Shown here one piece after another: positions 32,110 to 41,100 of a DNA stretch of 49,142 bases (positions within the stretch are counted from its first letter, which is position 1; each line of letters starts with the position of its first letter). The DNA is from Frankiaceae bacterium. GTDB taxonomy: Bacteria; Actinomycetota; Actinomycetes; BP-191. The stretch is taken from assembly GCA_035556555.1 (NCBI GenBank), contig DATMES010000055.1:1-49142 (forward strand), given 5' to 3'. The notes below the pieces were generated by a model that saw only the letters and a program-made list of their open reading frames with translations, was not told the DNA's origin and did not search any database. The translations under genes were made by a program, and so were the position numbers.

Positions 32110-33317
32110 CGCGCCGCCCCCGTCCTCGGCCGAGCATGCCGGCGCGGTGGCGGGGCGTCGTGGTCCTGCTTGCGCAGGTACCTGGCGAAGTGGGGGACGC
32201 TGAAGTCGACGAGGCCGCGTTCCGGGCTGAAGACCAGGCCCTTGCGGATCACCGCGTCGCGCAGGGGGGACAGGCTGCGGATCGGCCTGCCCGCCGCGCG
32301 GGCGACGGCATTGGTGGCGACCGCGCCGTCCCCGACACGCGCCATCGCGTGCAGGTAGGCGCGTTCCGCCGGTGTGGCGCGGGAGTAGCGGGCGCCGAAG
32401 AACCCGACCGCGAGGGTGCGCTCGGCCGCGGCCTCGGCGATCCGGACGTCCTCGGCGGTGACCGGTGAGCCGAGCGCGGCGTCCCACGTCGCCTGGCCGT
32501 AGGTCTGGATGAAGTAGGCGTAGCGATCGGTCATCGCGGTGAGCGCGGCGAGGGCGTCGGGGGAGAACGCCACCTCGTGCCGCGCCGCGGGCGCGATGAG
32601 GGCCTGGTGGGCAGCCTTGGTGCCGAGCTTGTCGATCGGCAGATAGTTGAACAGTCGCTCGGCGTAGCTCCGCGCTCCGGACAGCACGGCTGGCAGGTTC
32701 GGCAGCCCGGCGCCGACGAGGATCACCGGGTAGCCGAGCTGTCCCATCTCGTGGCAGGCCGCGCACAGTGCGCCGAGGTCGGCGGCGGGCACGTCTTGCA
32801 GCTCGTCGATGAACACCGCCAGACCGGCGCCCGTGTCCCGCGCGAGCAGCCCCAGGTCGGTGAACAGGCCGGTGAGGTTGACCTGCATCGCCCTGGAGGC
32901 TGCCCGGTGCTGCGCCGGGTCGACGGTGAGGCGGATGCCGTCGGCCCCCGCTGCAAGACCGAGCGTGGACAGCGCGGCCTGGACCGTGTCGAGCCGGCTG
33001 CGGTTGCGCGCCTTGCGGCTGATCCCGCGCAACGCGCCGGTCAGCGCGGTGGCGAGGGGATCGGCCAGCGGCGTCCCGAACTCGCCCTCGATCTTCGCCG
33101 TGGCCCACCCGGCGTCGATCGCGCGGCCACGCATGGCGTTGAGCAGGACCGTCTTTCCCACGCCGCGCAGCCCGACCAGGACGAAGCCCCGCACCGACAT
33201 TCCCTCGGCGGCCCGCTCCAGCTCGACATCGAACATCGTCAGCTCGTCGTCGCGGCCGGCAAGTTCTGGTGGTTGCCGCCCGGCGCCTGGCATGTAGGGG
33301 TTGCGAAGCGGGTTCAT
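32106..33317 (-). CDS. AAA+ ATPase (Orc1/Cdc6-like) of the integrative element
   Basis: 403 residues. Walker A GLRGVGKT (49-56), Walker B AVFIDELQD (167-175), sensor-like LVGAGLPNLP and a C-terminal winged-helix-like region (SPLRDAVIRKGLVFSPERGLVDFSVPHFARYL). STAND/Orc1-like ATPases of this size are frequent in actinomycete elements next to xis and int. Likely role is replication, mobilisation or transposition-target control, but this is not established. A 7-bp inverted repeat lies 28 bases upstream of the ATG and could be its operator. Confidence 0.85.
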   Translation of the reverse strand: MNPLRNPYMPGAGRQPPELAGRDDELTMFDVELERAAEGMSVRGFVLVGLRGVGKTVLLNAMRGRAIDAGWATAKIEGEFGTPLADPLATALTGALRGISRKARNRSRLDTVQAALSTLGLAAGADGIRLTVDPAQHRAASRAMQVNLTGLFTDLGLLARDTGAGLAVFIDELQDVPAADLGALCAACHEMGQLGYPVILVGAGLPNLPAVLSGARSYAERLFNYLPIDKLGTKAAHQALIAPAARHEVAFSPDALAALTAMTDRYAYFIQTYGQATWDAALGSPVTAEDVRIAEAAAERTLAVGFFGARYSRATPAERAYLHAMARVGDGAVATNAVARAAGRPIRSLSPLRDAVIRKGLVFSPERGLVDFSVPHFARYLRKQDHDAPPPRRHARPRTGAAR

Positions 33318-33549
33318 CGCCGCGTCCCCCTGTTCTTGGGCTGTATCCCGACGTATCGGGATCGCCCTATACGCACGTAGACCGTCGTAGATCGTCGGCG
33401 CGTCGACTCTGACCTTCTAGGGCGTCTACGGCTGGCGTTATACAGGCGGATACACCGGTAGCCGACCGCCCGGCTGGCGCGGGTCTTGGTTCGGCTACCG
33501 CCGTCTAGCGCCCGCGCTAGACGGGCGTAGACGACGCTAGCCAGCGGGC
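33318..33549. promoter_or_regulatory. Dyad- and repeat-rich non-coding region
   Basis: 232 bases between two leftward genes. It contains ATCCCGA-CGTA-TCGGGAT (33345-33362), a 10-bp inverted repeat CGTCTAGCGC/GCGCTAGACG spaced by CC (33502-33523), and repeated CGTAGAC / GTCTACG motifs at about 33376, 33424 and 33526. The open frame across it (33314-33553) reads as low-complexity Arg/Ser and is rejected. Density of dyads suggests an origin, transfer origin or operator cluster for the ATPase-xis-int operon. Confidence 0.55.
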
Positions 33550-34452
33550 TCACTGCGCGTCCGCCGTCAGCCCTCCGGCAGGCGTGTACGTCTGCTCCCA
33601 GGGCGGCAGGTGCCGGCCGTCCCGCTCGGTATGAATTCGGTACGTCAGCACTTCGGTCAGCGTGCGAAGCCGGTCACGTGCGGTGTCGCCGTCGTCGTTG
33701 TGGTCGGCCCGCCATACCGGGTCGGTGATCGAGCGGTCGATCGTCTCGACCTGCCCACACACACCGACCAGCAGCTCGCCAGTCGGGCCCAGGATGCGCT
33801 GGCGCTCCCGCGCGGCAGCGGCCAGAGTCTTGGCGGCGCGGTCCTCGGTCGTGGTGAGCACGAGCAGCACCGGGCACATCGCATGCCGCTCCCGCCAGGC
33901 GTCGGCCGCGGTGTAGCGCAGGTAGCGGCGGGTCTTCTCCCGCAGCCGCTCGGGCGCCATCGTCGCGCGGTCGACCTCGACCAGGAGCGGCACCTCGGCG
34001 TCCTCGGCGTCGACCCTGACGAGCGCGTAGCCGTCCGGTGTGAGCCGCTGCGTGCCTTGCGCCGTCGACCAGGCTTCGCGTGGCTCTCGTTGCCAGGCCC
34101 GCAAGTGCAGGCCGACGGAGGGGCCATGCCGGTCCAGGGCGAGCGGAACGGCCGCGGTGGCGACCGTGTGCGCCAGGAACAGGTCGGAGGACCAGGCGTC
34201 GGGCACCCGACCGGGTTCGCCCACGCGTCGGCGGCCAGTGTTGGTCAGCCACCAGTGCAGCGGTGAGGTGCCGGTGCGAGCTGGCGGACGCTTGCGCGTG
34301 AGCAGCCCTGCCTGGCGGAGCCGGTTGAGGCGGTAGTTCGCCGTCGACATCGGCAGGTGTACCGCTTGAGCGGCCTGCGCCGAGGTCAGCACTCGATGAT
34401 CCGCCAACGTCTCCATCAGGAGCACGTCGACCCTCGTCAGGATCACCGTCAT
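33550..34452 (-). CDS. Replication-relaxation-family protein
   Basis: 300 residues. N-terminal winged helix (RVDVLLMETLADHRVLTSAQAAQAVHLPMSTANYRLNRLRQAGLLTRKRPPARTG) then a nuclease-like alpha/beta core with VEVDRATM and LREKTRRYLRY. This fits the 'replication-relaxation' (Replic_Relax) proteins of actinomycete plasmids and integrative elements, proposed to help plasmid replication or relaxation. No FtsK/TraSA-type translocase and no Rep primase are found nearby. Start ATG 34452. Confidence 0.8.
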   Translation of the reverse strand: MTVILTRVDVLLMETLADHRVLTSAQAAQAVHLPMSTANYRLNRLRQAGLLTRKRPPARTGTSPLHWWLTNTGRRRVGEPGRVPDAWSSDLFLAHTVATAAVPLALDRHGPSVGLHLRAWQREPREAWSTAQGTQRLTPDGYALVRVDAEDAEVPLLVEVDRATMAPERLREKTRRYLRYTAADAWRERHAMCPVLLVLTTTEDRAAKTLAAAARERQRILGPTGELLVGVCGQVETIDRSITDPVWRADHNDDGDTARDRLRTLTEVLTYRIHTERDGRHLPPWEQTYTPAGGLTADAQ

Positions 34453-34795
34453 CGCCGCCGCACCGACCCGGTCGACGTGGCATCCAGCGGGGCAGCACTC
34501 GACGACGCGAGGCGCGTTGAGCCGACCACCCCTTCGGGCCCCCTAGTCACTGACAGCCGCACCCAGGCTGACCTGCGCGAACGCATGGCTGGGCTTAGCG
34601 ATGGGCGTGCGAGCAACTGACAAGTCATCAACAGCAAGCGGTCCTCCCGTGGGTCGAGTTCACAGGAGAAACCGCACGTTGCAGGCCCGGATTCGACAGG
34701 AAGACGCAGGCATTCGCGTCCACTGCATGACCTGTCCGAAAGGCGCGATTGTCCGATAACGGGTGTAGCGAACACATAGCTCAAGGGGCGAAAGT
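34453..34795. other. Non-coding stretch, possible promoter region
   Basis: 343 bases with no supported gene. The reading frame 34449-34784 (minus) is low complexity and a short plus-strand tail ending at 34620 has no start or family. The element GATAACGGGT at 34755-34764 recurs upstream of the RHS gene. Confidence 0.4.
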
Positions 34796-34820
34796 GCCTC
34801 CCACACTATTCAAGGGAGGC
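34796..34820 (+). promoter_or_regulatory. Hairpin occluding the ribosome-binding site
   Basis: GCCTCCC (34796-34802) pairs perfectly with GGGAGGC (34814-34820) around an 11-base loop. The 3' arm contains the GGGAGG Shine-Dalgarno of the gene starting at 34825. In the folded RNA the site would be masked, so translation could depend on ribosome traffic, RNA structure or a binding factor. Confidence 0.5.
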
Positions 34821-34824
34821 GTCT

Positions 34825-35043
34825 ATGTCGGCTATTTCTGGTTCGCGCGCGCGTGGAACGGTCATGATCGGAGGGCTGGCTCTGGCGATTGGGCTAACAG
34901 GCTGTCTCGCAGCCATCTCGGCGGCCTCGGCGGAGCAAAGCAATCAGGCCTCATGGTGCACCGTCCCCGGTTACAGCATCGGCGTACTCGGTCATGAGGT
35001 CGCGCGGACGCCTACCATTGGCCCGATCTGGTGCCCTCCGTGA
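34825..35043 (+). CDS. Small secreted lipoprotein-like peptide
   Basis: 72 residues. Signal with lipobox GLTGC (lipid Cys 27) or, alternatively, Sec cleavage at SAASA. The mature segment is only about 35-45 residues with two Cys bracketing SWCTVPGYSIG...TIGPIWCPP, which could form a disulphide loop. ATG with GGGAGG 5-8 bases upstream, inside a hairpin. No family recognised. It converges on the membrane-sigma gene and is the first cargo gene after the recombination module. Confidence 0.6.
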   Translation: MSAISGSRARGTVMIGGLALAIGLTGCLAAISAASAEQSNQASWCTVPGYSIGVLGHEVARTPTIGPIWCPP

Positions 35044-35064
35044 TCCGACGCCCGTGACCCCCAC

Positions 35065-36078
35065 CTAGCGCGGCGGTTGCTCGCAGTAGACGCGTTCGGG
35101 GGTGATGACCGGGTGGGTGACGCAGTACGTCAGGTCACCCACCGGGTCATCCGGGTCGGGTTCGTACTCGGCACGCGACGGCGCCCCGTCCCGCGGTTTC
35201 GCCCACGTTGACTGGTCTTCAGGGCCGACTTCGATGGCGGCAGGCGGCACTCGATCGACAGCAACGTCGATCCTCCGAGCCACTTCACGCCTCGTCTCGG
35301 CGACTGCATCGGACGGGTCGGACCCCGCGGCCGCTCGGTTCGCTCGCGGGGCTCCCATGATGGCGAGGCCCGGACTCCGGGCGCTCTCCTCGTCGCCGTA
35401 GGCGGTCGAGTAGCCAGCCTGTCCCATTCGGTCGTGGTGAAGGCGCAGAATCAGGGCTGCACGCTGTCCTGCAACGGGAACGGCCACGCACACGGCGACG
35501 GCGGCTGCCGGCAACAGCGCGATCATCGACGGCGAGACAACGACTGCCGCATTCGTGGCTCGGCGACGGCGAGCGCAGAACGCGATCAGCGCAAGTTCGG
35601 CTTCGTGGAGTTGTTCCCGGAGTTGCTTGAGACTGCGGGCGATGACGTGCTTAACGGCGTAGACCGATCGCCCGACCCGTTTCGCGATTTCGCCGTTCTT
35701 GAAACCCTCGGCGTATGCCTGCATCACTTCGCGCTGGTCTGGCGGCATTGCTTCGACGGCCGACGCCACCCGCCGGTGTAGCTCGGTTTCGAGGTAGCGG
35801 TCCTCGGCGCTCTCCGCTGTGCCGGGTGCGGCGAGCTTCGGCGCGTAGCGGCGTGCGACGGTATGCGCGCGTGTGGCATCGATCGCCAGGTGCGTGGCGG
35901 CTCGCGCGACCCATCGTGCGGCATGGTCCTCGTCGCGCACATCCGCCTCGCAGCACTGCGCGTAGGCCTCCGCGACAACGCCTTCAGCATCGTCGTCGAA
36001 CCGCCGGGCGATCGACCGGACGATCTTGTCTCGCTCGGCGTAGGCATCCCTGACATAGCCCGCGTGTGTGGTGTCCAC
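35065..36078 (-). CDS. Membrane-tethered ECF-like sigma factor 1
   Basis: 337 residues from GTG 36078; upstream sequence to 36264 looks non-coding. Sigma region 2 (about 15-75: IARRFDDDAEGVVAEAYAQCC..ARWVARAATHLAIDATRA) and region 4 (about 103-160: VEAMPPDQREVMQAYAEGFKNGEIAKRVGRSVYAVKHVIARSLKQL) are followed by a basic CARRRRA stop-transfer and a transmembrane helix (about 178-203). An outer domain of 130 residues ends in YCVTHPVITPERVYCEQPPR. Sigma and membrane sensor are thus one polypeptide. Release would need proteolysis or the factor may act at the membrane. A CTGTC-T-GACAG palindrome lies 13 bases upstream. Confidence 0.82.
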   Translation of the reverse strand: MDTTHAGYVRDAYAERDKIVRSIARRFDDDAEGVVAEAYAQCCEADVRDEDHAARWVARAATHLAIDATRAHTVARRYAPKLAAPGTAESAEDRYLETELHRRVASAVEAMPPDQREVMQAYAEGFKNGEIAKRVGRSVYAVKHVIARSLKQLREQLHEAELALIAFCARRRRATNAAVVVSPSMIALLPAAAVAVCVAVPVAGQRAALILRLHHDRMGQAGYSTAYGDEESARSPGLAIMGAPRANRAAAGSDPSDAVAETRREVARRIDVAVDRVPPAAIEVGPEDQSTWAKPRDGAPSRAEYEPDPDDPVGDLTYCVTHPVITPERVYCEQPPR

Positions 36079-36090
36079 GGCGTCCCCCGC

Positions 36091-36115
36091 CTGTCTGACA
36101 GTCCTACGTGTCAGT
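36091..36115. promoter_or_regulatory. Palindromic candidate operator upstream of tethered sigma 1
   Basis: An 11-base perfect palindrome CTGTCTGACAG (36091-36101) is followed by a further GTGTCAG half (36109-36115). A similar TGTCAG...CGACAG pair occurs at 37869-37885 upstream of the RHS gene. This may be an autoregulatory or shared site. Confidence 0.3.
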
Positions 36116-36172
36116 TCGTGGCGACAGGGACACGTCCTGCCGGGCCTTGCACCCGTTCGTGCGCATCGCGGA

Positions 36173-36613
36173 CTAGGGGGTGAGATCCACACTGGTGGCG
36201 TGGTACCCGTCGATGGTGGTCCAGGTGGCGAGTCCGCTTGAGTGCGCGATGACGCTGCCACCAACGGCCAGGTAGCTGACGCTGATGGCCAGAAAGCCGT
36301 TGGCGGTCCTATCGGTGCTGATGGTGGGGCAGCCGTTGTTGTAGTTCGCCGAGCTGATGTGGATGTCCGGCGGCGTGTAGAGCGTGGTGCCGCGGATGCC
36401 GGAGACCCGGACGGTCCAGTCGCCGGTGATCCGGCCGGTGGTGCTCACCGAGCCGCTGATGCAGTAGATGAAGCCGGTGTTCGTGGCGTTGGGCGCGATG
36501 TCAAGGGTGACGTGGCCGATGGGGGTCACGCCGGCGGGCTCTTCGGCCGCGGCGGGCAACGGGGAGGCGATCACGAGCACAGCGGCCAGGCAGGGGACGA
36601 GGGCGACGCGCAT
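36173..36613 (-). CDS. Small secreted protein between the two tethered sigma genes
   Basis: 146 residues, ATG 36613 with GAAAGGA upstream. Signal peptide MRVALVPCLAAVLVIASPLPAAAEE. The mature protein is a single beta-sandwich-like domain (HVTLDIAPNATNTGFIYCISGSVSTTGRITGDWTVRVSG) with two Cys and many Ser/Thr. It begins 21 bases after the second sigma gene stop, so it is probably co-transcribed with it. It could be an extracellular ligand for one of the sigma outer domains; there is no direct evidence. Confidence 0.7.
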   Translation of the reverse strand: MRVALVPCLAAVLVIASPLPAAAEEPAGVTPIGHVTLDIAPNATNTGFIYCISGSVSTTGRITGDWTVRVSGIRGTTLYTPPDIHISSANYNNGCPTISTDRTANGFLAISVSYLAVGGSVIAHSSGLATWTTIDGYHATSVDLTP

Positions 36614-36634
36614 CCTCGGGTTCCTTTCGGGGGG

Positions 36635-37699
36635 TTAGGGCGGGGGCACGATCCACTCCGGATCGCCGTGCCGTTCACATCTCGTGTAGGGCGCGACGGG
36701 AACGCCTTCGCAGATCGCCACCCGGTCCTGCTTCGCGCAGGTCACGTCATGGCCCTGCCCCTCGGTCAGGCACAGCTCGTCGCCGATCTTGGCGCTGCCG
36801 ACGCACTTGCCGTCGACGAGCTTGCCGTCGACGCACACCTGCGGCGTGTCGGGGACAACGGACTTGCCCGGCCTGCGTGGCGTGCCGGTCGGTGTGGGCC
36901 CGGTGCGGGGCAGCGGCCGTTGCACGCCTGCGGGTCGGGCGGGCGAGGCGGTCGGCCTCGGGGCGGGGATGCGTACAGGGACGCTGTGCACGGCTTCGGC
37001 CGGCGCGGCGGCGATCGTCGTTTGGTGCGGGAGGCTGGTGACGTGCGGGTGGACGAGCATGGCGCACCAGGCCGTGACGCCCACGAAGCTCGTTGCGGCG
37101 GCCCGAGCCGGCGCGGTGATCCTCGTTCGCCAGACGTGGAGCGGCGGCAGGACCGCGGGCGCGTTCCGCAGGTCACGACGCAACGTGTCCCGGCCCCGTT
37201 GCAGGAGCCCCTTGAACGCGGTCGGCGTGATCTGCATGGCCGCGGCCCCGTCGGCGGTCGACAGCTCCCCGAAGTCGGCCAGGACGACCGCCTTGCGCTG
37301 CTCGGGCGGCAGGTTGCGCACGGCACCGCGTACCCGGCTGACCCGCGCACGCCGGACAGCCGCTTCGGCCGGGTCGATCGGGTCGGCGATGTGGTGGCGG
37401 TGCACTAGCCCGAGCCAGGTCTGGTCTCGGACCCGCGCACGCCGCTGCCAGTCGAGGACCACACGCTCGGCAATGCGCTCGGTGTACTCGAACGCCGCCT
37501 CGGTGTCCTCGATGCCGTGGAAGGCGCCGCACAGCCGGGCCACCGTCTCCTGGTACAGGTCCTCGCGGTCCTCCGGGCGGACCCGAAACCGACTCGCGAC
37601 GGACCCGACAGTGCGTCGCAACCGCTCGTCGTGTTCTTCGAGGAACGCGGCGCAGGGCAGCTGGCCGACTGTGTGGTCGATCCCCCGTAGCTCGGTCAC
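36635..37699 (-). CDS. Membrane-tethered ECF-like sigma factor 2
   Basis: 354 residues from GTG 37699. Region 2 (about 20-90: EEHDERLRRTVGSVASRFRVRPEDREDLYQETVARL...RVVLDWQRRA) and region 4 (about 122-178: VRGAVRNLPPEQRKAVVLADFGELSTADGAAAMQITPTAFKGLLQRGRDTL) lead to a probable transmembrane helix (about 198-220). A long Pro/Thr/Arg linker follows, then a Cys-rich outer tail with six Cys (VCVDGKLVDGKCVG, LCLTEG, VTCAKQ, AICEG, TRCERHG). It shares architecture, but little outer sequence, with the sigma gene 560 bases downstream. It is divergent from the RHS toxin, with 401 bases between starts. Confidence 0.82.
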   Translation of the reverse strand: MTELRGIDHTVGQLPCAAFLEEHDERLRRTVGSVASRFRVRPEDREDLYQETVARLCGAFHGIEDTEAAFEYTERIAERVVLDWQRRARVRDQTWLGLVHRHHIADPIDPAEAAVRRARVSRVRGAVRNLPPEQRKAVVLADFGELSTADGAAAMQITPTAFKGLLQRGRDTLRRDLRNAPAVLPPLHVWRTRITAPARAAATSFVGVTAWCAMLVHPHVTSLPHQTTIAAAPAEAVHSVPVRIPAPRPTASPARPAGVQRPLPRTGPTPTGTPRRPGKSVVPDTPQVCVDGKLVDGKCVGSAKIGDELCLTEGQGHDVTCAKQDRVAICEGVPVAPYTRCERHGDPEWIVPPP

Positions 37700-38100
37700 G
37701 CGCTGACCCCCCAGGCCTAACGACGGTATGGCGGCCGCGCGTGCGCGACCGCCTTGCTGACCCCTGTTACACGTTTGAGCGGCCCGGCTATTACAGGTCC
37801 TTCCGCACCGGCCGGCTCGGTCGGCGCGCCGGTCGCGGACGCCGCTGCACGTTGCCGGCAGACCGAAGTGTCAGATACCCGACAGAAATTTCTCCGTTCC
37901 GTTTTGCCGGGTCGTTCGTCCTCCTCCTTCGAACGCCGCTCCAGCCATCTGCCGCGCAGCCGACCACGACCGGGTCGTTCCGGTCGCGAAACCTCGCCGC
38001 GGATAACGGGTCGGCGCGAGGCAATGCACCCGGTCGCTGCGGCGACCCCTGCTTCGGACCGTTACCCCGCCAGGGGGACGACGACAGAACGGACGATGAA
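37700..38100. promoter_or_regulatory. Divergent promoter region between sigma 2 and the RHS toxin
   Basis: 401 bases with no supported gene, although the RHS frame stays open through it. It contains GATAACGGGT (38002-38011, shared with the region before the small lipoprotein), a TGTCAG/CGACAG pair (37869-37885) and a locally AT-rich stretch (GAAATTTCTCC, about 37885-37895) suited to a promoter. Confidence 0.4.
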
Positions 38101-41100
38101 GTGCGCCACGTCTCGCGTGTCCTGGTCGGTCTGCTCGCCACCGCCCTGATCGCCTCCGGCTCGGCCGGCGTCGCGGCGAGCGCGGCAGCGTCCTCGCCCA
38201 TCGAGCCGTCGTCCGGCGGCGGCGCTGCGCAAGGTCGCAAGAGCGCCACCGGCGAGGCGTACGCGCAGCCCCCGACCGGGACCGTGAAGGGCAAGGCGGC
38301 GCCGGTCGAGCCGGTCCCGCAGACCGAGCTGCCGCTGCCGCTGGACGTGCCACAGCCCCTCGACCTCAAGGACGTCCCGAACCCGCCGGAGGTCATCGGC
38401 GGCTACGACCCCGGGACCAGCGTCGAGCTGCCGACGTTGCGGACGGTCGACACCGCGGTGTTCGCGAACGCCAACGGGACGCGGACGGTCTTCGCCTACA
38501 CCGGCCCGGTGCACTACCGCGACGCCCTCGGCCTGTGGCAGAAGGTCGACCAGAACCTGGTGCAGGCGGCCGACGGCTCCTACCAGCCGCGCGGCGTCGG
38601 CGTCGGCCTGAGCCTGGCCGCCAACGCGACCGGCTCACCGCTGGCGAAGCTGACGGTCGACAGCACCCACAGCGTCGGCTACCGCCTCGACAGCGCGGTG
38701 TCCGCGAACGCTTGGGTGTCGGGCGCCATGGCGCGCTACACGAACGTGCGGCCGGGGACCGACCTCGAGCTCGTCGCGCTCGCCAACGGCGTCAAGGAGA
38801 CGATCGTGCTCAAGTCACGGTCGGCGCCCCGCACGTTCACGTTCCCGCTCACCCTGCAAGGCGTCACGGCGTCCGTCGACAGCGATGGCGACGTGGTCTA
38901 CCGCGACAGCGGCGGCAAGGAGTGGGCCCGCACCCCGCGCGGCTCGATGTACGACTCGCTCATCAACGGCGACACCGGCGAAGGCGCCTACAGCGACGGC
39001 GTTAGCTACACCCTCGTACCGTTCGGCGGCGGGACGGCGCTGCGCGTCACGGTCGACTCGACCTGGCTGGACGACCCCGCGCGGGTGTTCCCGGTGCGGG
39101 TGGACCCGACCACCAAGACCGTGCTCACCGACGCCGACGACACCTACGTACAGACCGGCTACACGGCCAACAACTCGACCGAGCCCGAGATCAAGATCGG
39201 CACGCCGACCACCACCCCGAACACGACCTACAGCTACCTGCACTTCGCCGGCATCAACTCGACCTACACCAACTACTACGTCACCGGCGCCGACCTCGCC
39301 CTGTACGAGACCCACGCCTGGACGTGCACGCCGAAGTCCTGGACGGTGCACAACGTCACGTCCGCCTGGTCCGGTTCGACGATCAAGGCGTCCGCGCAGC
39401 CGTCGTTCAACGCCACCCCGATCGTCACGACCAGCTCGGCGAAGGGCGACACCTGCGGCGGCGCCGGCTGGAACACCCCGACGATCACCAGTGCCGTGCA
39501 GAACTGGACGCACGGCACGCCGAACTACGGCCTCACGGTGCGGCCCGGCAGCGCCACCGACCGCAACTTCTGGAAGCGGTTCGCCTCCCACCAGGGCGAC
39601 CCGACCAACCACACGAGCGCTCCCAGGGTCACGTTCAGCTACTCCACCGAAGGCGCCAAGTACGACCTCGACAAGTGGATCACCAACCCCACCAACACCA
39701 CGAACGGCAAGTTCCGCATCAAGCTCACCAACTGGGGCCACGACCCGTGGACGGCCGGCGGGGCGTACAAGCTCGGCTATCACCTGTACGACAGCGCCGG
39801 GAACCTGGTCAACCAGAACGGCACCCGGACCGCGATGCCGACCACGGTCAACCCGCGCGGCTCGATCACGCTGGACGCCACCATCGGCAAGGTGCCGCCC
39901 GGCAACTACATCGTCGTGTTCGACATGGTGCACGAGGGCGTCGCCTACTTCTCCTCCCGGGGCGTCCCCGTGCCCTCCGGCGTCGCGATGGCCGTCAGCA
40001 ACCAGGCCCCGGCGATCAGCAAGGTCAACAGCCCCGGCGACCTGGCGGCCGTCACGACCAACCGTCCGACGTTCTCGGTGACCGGAGCGGACACCGACGC
40101 CTACCCGGCCAGCGGCACGCTGTCGTACTACTTCCGCATCTGCGAGAACCCCGACGCCGAGACGCCCGCCGCGACCTGCGTCAACTCCGGCTGGATCTCA
40201 AGCTCGGCCTGGACCGCGCCCGCGAACCGGCTGTTCTACCGCAGGACCTACTACTGGCACGCCTACATCAAGGACTCCGGCGGCGCCCAGCGGAACCCGA
40301 ACTGGGTGTACCGGTTCACTCCCGTCGTCTCCGACACCTCGGCTGGCGCGCACTTCGGCGCCGACCCGTACGGCATCGACAGCGGCGGCGTGAACGTCTC
40401 GACCAGCAGCTTCACCACCTCGGCGGTCGAGGCGCCGGTCGCCACCATCGGCCCGCCGCTGTCGGTAACCCGCACCTACAACAGCGGCGACACCAAGATC
40501 GGCGCGTTCGGTCAGGGCTGGTCGACGCTGTACGACATGTCCGCCACCGCGGACGCCTCCGGCAACGTCACCGTCATCCACGCCGACGGCCGCAAGGCCC
40601 TGTACGGCAAGAACCCCGACGGCACCTTCGCCGCCTCCTACGGCTACTACTCGACGCTGGCCGCGGTTAGCGGCGGCGGCTGGACGCTCACCGACAAGGG
40701 CGCCAACACCTACACGTTCAACACCGGCGGCCGCCTCACGACCGTCAACGACCCGGCCGGCCGGCAGCTCACCCTCGCGGACAACGGCGCGGGCGTCACG
40801 ACCGTCACCGACACCGCCAGCGGCCGGACCCTCACCCTGGTCCGGACCGGCAGCCTGGTGACCTCCGTCAGGACCCAGACCGTCGGCGCGATCGGCAAGG
40901 CGCTCGAGTGGCGGTACTACTACACCGGCAGCCAGCTCAGGGCGGTCTGCGACCCGCGCGACAACGCCGACGGCGGCAGCTGCGTGAGTTACGAGAACGC
41001 CGGGCCCGGCGGGCGGCTGTCGAAGATCACCATGCCGCGCGGCAACACGCCGGTCAGCCTGACCTACCACACCGACGGGACCGTGCTCAGCCGCACCGAC

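Noticed and set aside
33314-33553. 79-codon frame in the dyad-rich region
   Set aside because: Arg/Ser-rich translation of inverted repeats; better explained as non-coding regulatory DNA.
34449-34784. 111-codon frame overlapping the start of the replication-relaxation gene
   Set aside because: The overlap geometry looks like coupling, but the sequence is low-complexity Ser/Arg with no family and no ribosome-binding site.
37741-38100. Upstream in-frame extension of the RHS protein
   Set aside because: The sequence before 38101 is not protein-like and would bury the signal peptide; GTG 38101 gives a standard Sec signal.
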